Below are positions 9,766 to 18,642 of a DNA stretch of 64,000 bases, in pieces. The DNA is from Hoeflea_A sp040932035 (GTDB taxonomy: Bacteria > Pseudomonadota > Alphaproteobacteria > Rhizobiales > Rhizobiaceae), in assembly GCF_040932035.1 (NCBI RefSeq), contig NZ_JBFRBB010000001.1, positions 1,364,001-1,428,000 of the forward strand, written 5' to 3'. The position numbers and the translations under genes are program-made. Numbering within the stretch: position 1 is the first letter of the stretch; the number at the start of each line of letters is the position of its first letter. Below the pieces are notes generated by a model. It saw only the letters and a program-made list of their open reading frames with translations, ran no database searches and was not told where the DNA came from.

Positions 9766-12414
9766 TTACTGTCCAAGCATCCGGTTGGTAATGTCACGGA
9801 CATCGGGAGAAAGGGATTCTTGCCCGGAAATCATGCCAAGCGCCGCGCGGGCCTTTTCACGGCGTTGCCGTTCCAGTGACTTCCATGAGCGCATTGCGGT
9901 CAAAATACGGGCAGCAACCTGCGGGTTGCGGCTGTCCAGTTCGACAATCTGTTCGGCGAGGAACGTGTAACCGTCGCCGTCCAGACGGTTGAAGCCAGTC
10001 GGATTGCCGGCGGCGAAACTGCCGATGAGCGCCCGCACCCGGTTCGGATTATCGATCGAAAAATGCGGCGTCGCCATCAAATGTTTGACGCGTCCCAACG
10101 TGTCCGAACCCGGAACCGTCGCCTGAACTGACATCCATTTGTCGATAACCAGAGGATTCTTGCTGAAACGCTTCTCGAATTCTGCAAGTGCGGTTTCCGT
10201 TGCATTCGATCCGGGGAAGCGGTGAGCCATCAGGCCAAGCAGGCCGCTCAATATCGTCATGTTGTCGGCCGATCTGAAGATTGGCAGCAGATCTTCGGCG
10301 GAAGTATCTGTACGGGTCAAATAACCGAGGCATGCAAGATAGAGCGCCCGTCTGCCGGCACTGTCGGCATCCGGCCGGTAGGGCTCATCAGGCAGGATCG
10401 TATCGGCAATCTCGGAAAATGTGCCGCTGCCGTCTGCGGCAATCCTGTCCAGCACGGCATTGCGGGCGGTGTATATGGCGTCCGGGTCGATATTGTTGCC
10501 GATCTCCCGCGCGATGTCCGCTTCACTGGGCAGGGTAATCGCCTGACCGCGCAATGCGGGCTCCAGCTTGTCATCGGCCAATGTGGCAATCAGGCTCTCA
10601 ACCAGTGCCGGACCGCATTCGACGGCCTTTTCTGCCCTTGCCGATTTTGCAGCGGCAATCAACGTCCGCATGGCAAGTTCATTAAGCGCCTGCCAGCGCG
10701 AGTACGGCTCGGTTTCGAAGCGGGCCAGATGCGAAAGGTCCGAGGACGACTGCTCGTAGCGAATGTTGATTGGAGCGGAGAAGCTTCGGTTCAAAGAAAG
10801 AACCGGTCTGGATTGAATGCCTTTGAACACGATCTCGTGGCGGCGTTTTTTCAGGTGCATGACATCGCCATGTGTGGTGACGCCCGCAATGCCGGTGGCC
10901 TCAATTTCTGCGCCGTCCGCGGCTATGAGGCCAAACCGCAATGGGATGTGCATGGGCTTTTTACGCTCTTCGCCTGGCGTGGCGGGGACCGACTGTTCGA
11001 TCTCGACCTTCAGCGTGCGTTCAGATGCGTCGTAGTTCGACCCGACCGTAATGACCGGCGTTCCGGCCTGATGATACCAGACAGAAAATTGGGACAGGTC
11101 GGCACCGGTTGCATCCTCGAAGCATGCCAGAAAGTCTTCGATTGTCGCGGCGTCGCCGTCATGGCGTGAGAAATAAAGATCGAGGCCGTTCTTGAATTCC
11201 TTCAGTCCGAGAATGGTCGCCAGCATGCGGACAACCTCCGAGCCTTTTTCGTAGACGGTCGCCGTATAGAAATTGTTGATCTCGCTGTAACGGACAGGGC
11301 GAACGGGATGGGCGAGCGGACCGCTGTCTTCGGGAAACTGATGCGCTTTCAACAGCCGTACTTCGGCGATGCGTTTGACCGGTCGGGAGCGCATGTCGGC
11401 TGAAAACTCATGGTCGCGGTAAACTGTCAGACCTTCCTTCAGGCAAAGCTGGAACCAGTCGCGGCAGGTGATGCGGTTGCCGGTCCAGTTGTGGAAATAT
11501 TCATGCGCGATAATGGCTTCAATATTTGCGTAGTCGGCGTCGGTGGCCGTATCGGCATCGGCAAGGACATATTTGTCGTTGAAGATGTTGAGGCCCTTGT
11601 TTTCCATGGCACCCATGTTGAAATCCGAAACGGCGACAATCATAAAGACGCTGAGGTCGTATTCCCGGCCAAAACGGTCTTCATCCCACTTCATCGAGCG
11701 CTTCAGCGCATCCATCGCATAGGACGCCTGGGCTTCCTTTCCGTGCTCCACATAGATTTCAAGCGCAACGGGCTTGCCGGATTTGGTGATGAAGCTGTCC
11801 CGCACGACTGAAAGATCACCGGCAACCAAAGCAAAGAGGTAGCTTGGCTTCGGGTGAGGGTCATGCCACACCGCATAGTGCCAGCCGTCTCCAAGATCAC
11901 CGGTTTCGCCTGGGTTGCCGTTGGAAAGCAGCAGCGGTGCTTCTGCAGCCAGCGCTTCGATGCGTGTAGAATAGATAGCCAGAACATCGGGCCTGTCGAG
12001 GAAATAGGTGATACGCCGAAAACCCTCGGCTTCGCACTGGGTGCAATAGACGCCGCTGGACCGGTATAGGCCCATGAGCTTGCTGTTGCTGACAGGTGCA
12101 ATTTCCGTGGTGATTTCGAGCGTGAAGAATTCTGTTGCAGGAAGATCGCGCACTTCCAGCTTCGAGGGTGTTGCCGTAAAGCGGCTTTCGTCCGCTGCCA
12201 CATCATTGATCTTGAGGCCGGCAAATGTCAGCTCGTCGCCGTCGAGAACAAGTGGGGAATTTTTCTCTGCGCCGGACCGCCTGCGGAGCGAAAGACGGCT
12301 GGTAACGATTGTTCGTTCCGGATTCAGCCTGAACGTGAGGTCAACCGTCTCGATCTCGAACGCCGTCGGTTTGTAGTCTTCAAGGCGAACATCCTGTCCG
12401 GTCTCTGTTCTCAT
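9766..12414 (-). CDS. pepN: Aminopeptidase N, M1 family
   Basis: PepN is a cytoplasmic zinc aminopeptidase that trims N-terminal residues from peptides. The 882-residue protein has the substrate-binding GAMENKG motif, the zinc motif HEYFHNW with the downstream glutamate (LKEGLTVYRD), a conserved tyrosine (ATVYEKG) and the long helical C-terminal domain (DUF3458) of proteobacterial PepN. The frame is open further upstream to 12678, but that extension would overlap the divergent hydroxylase gene and looks unlike PepN. ATG 12414, with a weak GGAAC upstream, gives MRTETGQDVRLEDY and normal family length. Confidence 0.95.
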   Translation of the reverse strand: MRTETGQDVRLEDYKPTAFEIETVDLTFRLNPERTIVTSRLSLRRRSGAEKNSPLVLDGDELTFAGLKINDVAADESRFTATPSKLEVRDLPATEFFTLEITTEIAPVSNSKLMGLYRSSGVYCTQCEAEGFRRITYFLDRPDVLAIYSTRIEALAAEAPLLLSNGNPGETGDLGDGWHYAVWHDPHPKPSYLFALVAGDLSVVRDSFITKSGKPVALEIYVEHGKEAQASYAMDALKRSMKWDEDRFGREYDLSVFMIVAVSDFNMGAMENKGLNIFNDKYVLADADTATDADYANIEAIIAHEYFHNWTGNRITCRDWFQLCLKEGLTVYRDHEFSADMRSRPVKRIAEVRLLKAHQFPEDSGPLAHPVRPVRYSEINNFYTATVYEKGSEVVRMLATILGLKEFKNGLDLYFSRHDGDAATIEDFLACFEDATGADLSQFSVWYHQAGTPVITVGSNYDASERTLKVEIEQSVPATPGEERKKPMHIPLRFGLIAADGAEIEATGIAGVTTHGDVMHLKKRRHEIVFKGIQSRPVLSLNRSFSAPINIRYEQSSSDLSHLARFETEPYSRWQALNELAMRTLIAAAKSARAEKAVECGPALVESLIATLADDKLEPALRGQAITLPSEADIAREIGNNIDPDAIYTARNAVLDRIAADGSGTFSEIADTILPDEPYRPDADSAGRRALYLACLGYLTRTDTSAEDLLPIFRSADNMTILSGLLGLMAHRFPGSNATETALAEFEKRFSKNPLVIDKWMSVQATVPGSDTLGRVKHLMATPHFSIDNPNRVRALIGSFAAGNPTGFNRLDGDGYTFLAEQIVELDSRNPQVAARILTAMRSWKSLERQRREKARAALGMISGQESLSPDVRDITNRMLGQ

Positions 12415-12614
12415 GTCTGTTCTGTTCCAATTCGATTGCCGCTGCGCCCCGCTGTAGCGTTCAACCGGCAATGCCGTCAAACTTAATAACCAACGAAATG
12501 TTGCGTTCGAAGCTGTTTTATCGCCGCCATGATGACATTCTGCCGGGCAGGCCCTATAAATAGAGCTGGATGGGGCTCCCGTTCCGTACCAATCCTCCAA
12601 ACTGCAGGTTTTTG

Positions 12615-14924
12615 ATGAATATTGTGACACCGAAATTCGGCGTTGGGGCATCCGCGCTTCGAAAAGAAGATGACGCACTTGTTCGCGGCAAGGGCCGTTT
12701 TACCGACGATTTCAATCGGGATGGCCAGGTTTATGGCTATGTGCTCAGGTCTCCTTATGCTGCGGCGACCTTTACAATCAATTCTGTCGAGGATGCGGCA
12801 GCCGCTGATGGCGTGCATCTGGTTATGACTGCAGCCGATGTCGCCGATCTCGGCGATATTCACTGCCATACGCCGGTCAAGCAGCCGGATGGTTCGTTTA
12901 ACATCATGCGGCTGACGCCGTTATTGTGCGACGGGCAGGTTCGCTATGTCGGCGATGCGGTTGCCTTCATTGTTGCTGACAGCATCAAACAGGCACAGGA
13001 TGCGGCAGAGCTGATCGACATAGACTGGGACGGCACCGAAGCGGTTGCCGACATGGCGGCGGCGCTTAGTGGCGACGCGCCGTTGCTTTGGCCCGAGCTC
13101 GGTTCCAACAAGGTGTACCTGTTTGAGCAGGGTGATCGCACAGAGACAGATGCGGCCTTTGAAAATGCGCACCAGGTCACGGAAATCTCCTTCATCAACA
13201 ACCGGCTTGTCTCCAACTTTATGGAGCCGCGTGCGGCGCTCGCCGAATGGGACGCGGAAGACGAAAGTTTCACCGTCACGCTTGGCTCGCAGGGCGTGCA
13301 TCACATCCGCAACACGCTTGCAAAACACATCTTCAAGATGGATGAGGACAAGATCCGCGTCATATCCGGCGATGTTGGCGGCGGCTTCGGTACCCGCTTC
13401 CATAATTACCGCGAATTCCCGCTCACGATGGAGGCGGCGCGCCGTCTTGGCAGGCCGGTAAAATGGCTCGCTGATCGGTCTGAACATTTCGTCGCCGATG
13501 CCCATGGCCGCGACAATCTCGTCACTGCCTCGATGGCAATGGATGAAAACGGTCGCTTCCAGGCGTTGCGCATTAACGTCAAGGCCAATATGGGGGCTTA
13601 CCTCAATGGCTTTGGTCCGAGCGTGCCGCTCCTCGGTGCAATGATGGCGACAGGTGTCTACGACATCCAGAAACACCACATGCGTATCACCGGGGTCTAC
13701 ACCAACACCACACCGGTGGATGCCTATCGCGGCGCGGGGCGCCCTGAAGCCGCGCTGCTGATCGAGCGCCTTGTTGACGCATGCGCCCGCGAAACCGGTA
13801 TCGATGCAGTGGAGCTGCGCCGCCGCAACTTCATCAAACCCGAGCAGTTTCCATACCGCACCGCTGCCGGCCGGCTTTATGACGTCGGCGAATATGCGGG
13901 CCATATGGATATGGCACTCAAAAACGCCGACCGTGAAGGTTTTGAAGCACGCGCCGAGGAAGCACGTTCCCGCGGCAAGATCCGCGGTCTCGGCATGTCG
14001 GTCTATGTCGAAGCCTGCGCCTTTGCCGGCTCGGAGCCTGCCTATCTCGAGCTCAATGAGGACGGCACTGTCACCCTGTTGATCGGAACACAGACGAACG
14101 GGCAGGGCCATGCAACGGCCTACAGCCAGTTCATTGTCGATCGCATAGGCATCGACTTCGACAAAATCATCGTCAAGCAGGGCGATACGAACGACCTCAA
14201 CCAGGGCGGCGGAACAGGTGGTTCCCGCTCGATCCCGATCGGCGGTGTTTCAGTCGACCGCGCGGGTGAGGTGCTGGCAAAGCAGATGCGCCAGATCGCA
14301 TCTGACGAATTGGAAGCGGCACCCGACGACATTGAACTGGTGGCCGGCCAGGCCCGGGTTGTCGGCACGGACCAGTCGATCACCTTTGCCCAATTGGCGG
14401 CCGCTGCGAAGGACAAGGAGCAGCTCACGGCCAGCGGAGAAATCAAGCAGGACGAGGCGACCTATCCCAACGGAACCCACATATGCGAGATCGAAATCGA
14501 TCCGGAGACCGGTCAGTCAGAAATCGTCAAATACACGATCGTCGATGATTTCGGCGTGGTTGTTAATCCGAACCTTCTGCTGGGGCAGGTCCATGGCGGA
14601 GTAGTGCAGGGCATCGGCCAGTGTCTCCTTGAAGGGGCGTCCTACAGCGAGGATGCGCAACTCCTGACCGCAAGCTTCATGGACTACGCAATGCCAAGAG
14701 CGGACAATATGCCGTCATTCGACTTCGATACGCGCAATGTCCCTTCAACGACAAACGCCATGGGCATCAAGGGCGCCGGCGAGGCCGGAACGATCGGTGC
14801 ATGCCCCGCCGTCCTCAACGCGGTCATAGATGCCCTCGACCGTGCCTACGGCATTCGACACATCGAAATGCCGACATCGCCGCATCGTATCTGGTCGGCA
14901 ATCCAGAACGCGTCCGGCAACTGA
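12615..14924 (+). CDS. Xanthine dehydrogenase-family molybdopterin-binding subunit (form II CoxL-like)
   Basis: This 769-residue protein is the large molybdopterin subunit of the xanthine oxidase family. It has the N-terminal a/b hammerhead domain (GKGRFTDD, GDAVAF), the cofactor-binding stretch GDVGGGFGTR, the signature AYRGAGRPEA, the GGGTGGSRS motif, and the catalytic glutamate region GIKGAGEAGTIG. AYRGAGR is the form II signature in CoxL-like proteins, not the AYRCSFR of true CO dehydrogenase, so the substrate is probably an aldehyde or heterocycle. The FAD and 2Fe-2S subunits that such enzymes need are not beside it. Start 12615 was preferred over an in-frame upstream start because it gives the usual N-terminus. 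It is divergent from pepN. Confidence 0.88.
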   Translation: MNIVTPKFGVGASALRKEDDALVRGKGRFTDDFNRDGQVYGYVLRSPYAAATFTINSVEDAAAADGVHLVMTAADVADLGDIHCHTPVKQPDGSFNIMRLTPLLCDGQVRYVGDAVAFIVADSIKQAQDAAELIDIDWDGTEAVADMAAALSGDAPLLWPELGSNKVYLFEQGDRTETDAAFENAHQVTEISFINNRLVSNFMEPRAALAEWDAEDESFTVTLGSQGVHHIRNTLAKHIFKMDEDKIRVISGDVGGGFGTRFHNYREFPLTMEAARRLGRPVKWLADRSEHFVADAHGRDNLVTASMAMDENGRFQALRINVKANMGAYLNGFGPSVPLLGAMMATGVYDIQKHHMRITGVYTNTTPVDAYRGAGRPEAALLIERLVDACARETGIDAVELRRRNFIKPEQFPYRTAAGRLYDVGEYAGHMDMALKNADREGFEARAEEARSRGKIRGLGMSVYVEACAFAGSEPAYLELNEDGTVTLLIGTQTNGQGHATAYSQFIVDRIGIDFDKIIVKQGDTNDLNQGGGTGGSRSIPIGGVSVDRAGEVLAKQMRQIASDELEAAPDDIELVAGQARVVGTDQSITFAQLAAAAKDKEQLTASGEIKQDEATYPNGTHICEIEIDPETGQSEIVKYTIVDDFGVVVNPNLLLGQVHGGVVQGIGQCLLEGASYSEDAQLLTASFMDYAMPRADNMPSFDFDTRNVPSTTNAMGIKGAGEAGTIGACPAVLNAVIDALDRAYGIRHIEMPTSPHRIWSAIQNASGN

Positions 14925-15032
14925 CCGCCGTTCGCGCAGCGAGGCGATCGCTGACAAATCAAGTGTGCCAGATGCCGGATCCGCCTTTTGGCCGGACCGG
15001 CCTCCGGCCCATGCCGCCGGAGACGAGAATTA

Positions 15033-15986
15033 ATGAGCGAGCTTGCAGTGAAGGACAGTCAGTCACGGACGCTGACAGGCATTGCGCTCAAGGTTGCGTC
15101 GGTCGTGGTCTTTGTCGGCATGGCTACCTGCATCAAGCTTGCGGGTGAAGGCGTGCCGCCCGGGCAGATTGTATTTTTTCGCTCTTCGATGGCAATGGTT
15201 CCGGTGCTTGCCTATCTGGCCGCGCGGCGGCAACTCCACACTGCGTTCAAGACGGACAACCTGCTGTCGCATTTCTGGCGTGGCCTCGTCGGCGTTTCCG
15301 CCATGGCCTGCGGGTTCTACGGTCTGACCCATCTGCCGCTTCCCGATGCCATTGCACTGGGCTACGCGAAGCCGCTTGTGATGGTCATTCTAGCGTCGAT
15401 TTTTCTTGGCGAAACAATCCGCATCTATCGCTGGTCGGCCGTCATGGTCGGATTTCTCGGTGTTCTGATTATCTCGTGGCCACTGCTGACGATCTTTAAT
15501 GGCGATTTCTGGCAAAGCACCCAGACGCTGGGCGTCATGGCGGTACTCACATCGGCGGTGCTTGCCGCCTTTGCCATGATTTTGGTCCGGCGGCTGGTCG
15601 CGACTGAAAAGACACCGACCATTGTGCTCTATTTTTCGCTTTCGGCTACGCTTCTGTCACTTGCATCGTCGCCGTTCGGATGGGTGGCGCTTGATACGTC
15701 GTCGCTGGTGCTGTTGATGTGCGCGGGGCTGTTCGGCGGGATCGGGCAGATCATGCTGACCCAGAGCTATCGCTACGCGGAGGTTTCAACCATCGCGCCC
15801 TTTGAATACACGTCGATCATCATGGGCATCGTGGTCGGTTATTTCCTCTTTGGCGACATACCCCAGTGGTCAATGCTTATCGGGACAGCCATCGTTGCCG
15901 GAGCCGGCTTGTTCATCATTGTGCGCGAACACAGGCTCGGTCTCGAGCGCAAAAGCGCCCGGCGCTTCACGACACCGCAGGGCTGA
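15033..15986 (+). CDS. EamA/DMT-superfamily permease
   Basis: This 317-residue membrane protein has about ten hydrophobic helices arranged as two EamA repeats, the drug/metabolite transporter layout. Features include the early Pro-Gly-Gln turn (GVPPGQIVFFRS), the inter-repeat region near residue 150 and the C-terminal helix before a basic tail. Family members export metabolites or amino acids or import solutes; the substrate cannot be read from sequence. ATG 15033 has a clear ribosome binding site (GGAGACGAG). The gene follows the molybdenum hydroxylase by about 110 bases and converges on the next MFS gene with only six bases between stops. Confidence 0.85.
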   Translation: MSELAVKDSQSRTLTGIALKVASVVVFVGMATCIKLAGEGVPPGQIVFFRSSMAMVPVLAYLAARRQLHTAFKTDNLLSHFWRGLVGVSAMACGFYGLTHLPLPDAIALGYAKPLVMVILASIFLGETIRIYRWSAVMVGFLGVLIISWPLLTIFNGDFWQSTQTLGVMAVLTSAVLAAFAMILVRRLVATEKTPTIVLYFSLSATLLSLASSPFGWVALDTSSLVLLMCAGLFGGIGQIMLTQSYRYAEVSTIAPFEYTSIIMGIVVGYFLFGDIPQWSMLIGTAIVAGAGLFIIVREHRLGLERKSARRFTTPQG

Positions 15987-15992
15987 CGCGCT

Positions 15993-17261
15993 CTAGATGC
16001 TTTCGCCGGCCAGTTCGTCTTCGGCTGTCATTTCGACGCGTGGATCGAGTTCGTAGGTCTGTGGGGTCTGAGCACGCGTAATCGGGATGGCCTGGAAGTC
16101 CACGCGGTCTTCTTCGGTTGCCTGGGCGCGCCGGAAGGTGCGGAAATAGGCATATCCGCCGTAAAGCGCAAATGCGGCGCCGATCACCATGAACAGGGCG
16201 TAGCTGCCGGCCCGGTCCATAAGCGCGCCGGATATCAATGGTCCAAGCATTGTTCCGCCGCCATAGACGATCAAAAGGCCGCTCGATGTGGAGACGAACT
16301 CATCTGGCTGTGCGTAGTCGTTGGCATGGGCGACGACGATCGAGTAGATGACAAACAGCACTGATCCGAGCAGGAACACTGTGAACAGGAACAGATAGAT
16401 GTTTGTCAGTCCGACGATGAGATTGACCACGCACATACCGACGCCGATCAGACCTGTAATGGCCATCATGTAACGGCGGTCGATGCGGTCGGAAATGCGG
16501 CCGATCGGTATCTGGAACACCGCGCCGCCGATCATGGCGACGGCCAGCATTGTCGCGCCTGTCGCGGTCGAGAGCCCGTTGACCTGCGCGAACACCGGCG
16601 CGAGGTTGTTCCATGAACCCGAAATGGTGCCTGAGAGCAACGCGCCGACAACCGCCGCCGGGGATTTGAGATAGAGGCTCTTTAGGTTGACGGAAACCTG
16701 GGTAAGCGGTTGGGGCGATTGGGCACTGGAAAGGCCTGTCGGCATCAATGCTAGCGCATACAGGATTGCCGCCACCATGAACAGCGACGCCGTCATCGGA
16801 TTACCCAACGGAACCATGAACTGGCCGGCCATGAGCGCGAGCATGCTGACGACCATGTAAACGGAAAAAACCGCGCCGCGGGTTTCGTTCGTCACCCGCT
16901 CGTTCAACCAGCTTTCGATCACCATATAGCCGCCGGCAATCGAAAAGCCGGCTATGCCTCTGAAGAGAATCCAGGCGGTCGGATCGACAACAAGACCGTG
17001 CATCAGCAGCGAGATCGACATCGCCGCCGCCAGCACCGCAAAGACGCGCACATGACCGACACGCAGCACCAGGCGGGGAACAACGAGGCAGCCGGCCGTG
17101 AAGCAAACCGCATATCCGGTCGCGATCATCGATATCTGGAATGTGCTCCAGCCTTCCTGAACCGCCCTGAGCGGCAGGAGATATCCGGCGAGACCACTGG
17201 CCGCCAGCATGAAAAAAGCCGACATAAGGAGGCTGGTAATCGGAACAATGCTGCTCGTCAT
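15993..17261 (-). CDS. MFS transporter, YcaD-like
   Basis: This 422-residue permease has twelve predicted membrane helices. The segments around VVPRLVLRVGHVRVFAVLAA and YMVIESWLNERV resemble the YcaD-type MFS group. The motif GRISDRIDRRYMMAITG between helices 8 and 9 is the MFS inter-domain signature. ATG 17261 gives a normal first helix with GGGAA upstream; a longer reading frame begins at 17372 but adds a non-family leader. The transported compound is unknown. The C-terminal tail of about 45 residues is hydrophilic and acidic. Confidence 0.82.
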   Translation of the reverse strand: MTSSIVPITSLLMSAFFMLAASGLAGYLLPLRAVQEGWSTFQISMIATGYAVCFTAGCLVVPRLVLRVGHVRVFAVLAAAMSISLLMHGLVVDPTAWILFRGIAGFSIAGGYMVIESWLNERVTNETRGAVFSVYMVVSMLALMAGQFMVPLGNPMTASLFMVAAILYALALMPTGLSSAQSPQPLTQVSVNLKSLYLKSPAAVVGALLSGTISGSWNNLAPVFAQVNGLSTATGATMLAVAMIGGAVFQIPIGRISDRIDRRYMMAITGLIGVGMCVVNLIVGLTNIYLFLFTVFLLGSVLFVIYSIVVAHANDYAQPDEFVSTSSGLLIVYGGGTMLGPLISGALMDRAGSYALFMVIGAAFALYGGYAYFRTFRRAQATEEDRVDFQAIPITRAQTPQTYELDPRVEMTAEDELAGESI

Positions 17262-17500
17262 AACATCGATTTCCCGGTATTCGACACTGTGTCCCAGATA
17301 TAAGTGTGTAGTGCCATCAGTGCGGGTGGCGCGCGTCGGGAAAGCCTGGTCCCGATGCATCAATCCTGCCATGAAGCGATGCGGGATGTGATTTCAGAAA
17401 CGACATCCAATTCAAATTAATTTTGCCGACTTTTCAACCGCATGGGCCCAGGCGCAAGGGTTGCCCGCCGTCCACGGCTCCGGCGGTGCTCTTGCGACCG

Positions 17501-18403
17501 CTACGGTTCCGAACCGGCAGATGCCCGATCCAGATGATCTCTGACACTCAGGAAATCCTGCCAGGAGAGTTTCTTTTGTGCAGGGTTTCGAAGCAGATAG
17601 GCCGGGTGCAAGGTGGGCAGGGCAGGGATGCTCATGTCGCTATTAGGATGGTATTGCGACCAGGTTCCACGCAGCGAAAGTATGCCCCGCGTTGTGCCCA
17701 ACAGTGCCTTTGTCGATACGTTTCCAAGCAGTACCACGACCTTCGGATTGACCAGTTCCACGTGGCGTTCGATGAAGGGTCGGCACAGTTCGATTTCAAG
17801 CGGGGTCGGCGACCGGTTGCCTGGCGGGCGCCAGGGGATCATGTTGGTGATGTAGCAGCCGGTCCGGTCGAGGCCGATGGCGGTCAGCATCTTGTCGAGC
17901 AACTGTCCGGCGCGTCCGACAAAGGGAAGTCCTTGCCGGTCTTCGTCACGACCAGGGGCTTCGCCGATAAACATGATGTTGGCTTCGGGATTGCCGTCCG
18001 CAAAAACAGTGTTTCGGGCTCCAAAGCGCAAATTGCATCCATTGAAGGAGGAAAGGGCCTCCCGCAGAGCAGCGACCGTTTCTGCGCTGCGGGCCGTTTC
18101 ACGGGCATCGGAGATCGCTGTCTCGTCGGGAACCGTTGCCTGTGTTTGGACGGGTTGTGGCGGCGGCGGTGCGCCCTGCGCGGCTGCCGGTTGCCGCCGT
18201 TCAACCTGCTGAACGGATTGGGGAGCCCTGCCGCGAGGCTGCTGCTGTGTCAGCACCGCCTTGGCCGCAGCGCTCTGCTCGAAACGGTCTACCGGCGCAT
18301 CCTCAAGCACGCAGTCGACCCCGGCATCGGCATAAAAATGCAGCATTGCCGCAAGTTCGCCCGCCGTCAGGTCCTGAACCTTGTTGTCGCCTTGTGAAAC
18401 CAT
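17501..18403 (-). CDS. Uracil-DNA glycosylase, family 4
   Basis: This 300-residue protein removes uracil from DNA. The catalytic domain (about 115-295) has the family 4 motif A, GEAPGRDEDRQGLPFVGRAG, and the C-terminal HPAYLLR motif. Cysteines in GCNLRF, GCYITN and ELCRPF fit ligands of the 4Fe-4S cluster of this family, although the first CxxC pair of thermophile enzymes shows only one cysteine here. The N-terminal 100 residues are low-complexity, rich in Gln, Pro and Ala, as is common in alphaproteobacterial members. It is divergent from the ETF-QO gene. A second uracil-DNA glycosylase of another family lies near 62.1 kb. Confidence 0.9.
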   Translation of the reverse strand: MVSQGDNKVQDLTAGELAAMLHFYADAGVDCVLEDAPVDRFEQSAAAKAVLTQQQPRGRAPQSVQQVERRQPAAAQGAPPPPQPVQTQATVPDETAISDARETARSAETVAALREALSSFNGCNLRFGARNTVFADGNPEANIMFIGEAPGRDEDRQGLPFVGRAGQLLDKMLTAIGLDRTGCYITNMIPWRPPGNRSPTPLEIELCRPFIERHVELVNPKVVVLLGNVSTKALLGTTRGILSLRGTWSQYHPNSDMSIPALPTLHPAYLLRNPAQKKLSWQDFLSVRDHLDRASAGSEP

Positions 18404-18507
18404 TCGGGAATGTTAAAGCAGCCGTCCGGTGAATAGAAGCGGTGTCGGACAATATCCCCTGCGGGTAAGCAGCGACAATTCGCGCAGCGTGCAAACATCA
18501 TTTGATA

Positions 18508-18523
18508 TTGACGTTTACGTAAA
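18508..18523 (+). promoter_or_regulatory. 16-bp palindromic operator candidate (MerR/LiuR-like)
   Basis: TTGACGTTTACGTAAA is an imperfect palindrome built on ACGT-TT-ACGT, 120 bases upstream of the ETF-QO start. It resembles sites predicted for LiuR-type MerR regulators of branched-chain amino-acid and fatty-acid catabolism, pathways that deliver electrons to ETF-QO. A copy that differs by one base lies at 26587-26602 on the other strand. The regulator gene is not in this window, so the name is an inference. Confidence 0.5.
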
Positions 18524-18642
18524 AGTAAATAAAAGGAAATCGCGGCAGAATGATTCTAAATGATTGCGCTGGATTTCCCGAAAGGCTATTGGCGATACGG
18601 ACAAAGCGCCTGAATACCCGGATTTTCTGGAGGAGTTGAATT

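Noticed and set aside
10222..11169. Open frame of 315 codons opposite pepN
   Set aside because: Antisense shadow of a conserved aminopeptidase gene.
12415..12678. Upstream extension of aminopeptidase N
   Set aside because: The extension overlaps the divergent hydroxylase gene and is not PepN-like; ATG 12414 gives the normal family N-terminus.
12921..14111. Open frame of 396 codons on the minus strand opposite the molybdenum hydroxylase
   Set aside because: It lies wholly within a well-supported gene and has no recognisable domain or ribosome binding site.
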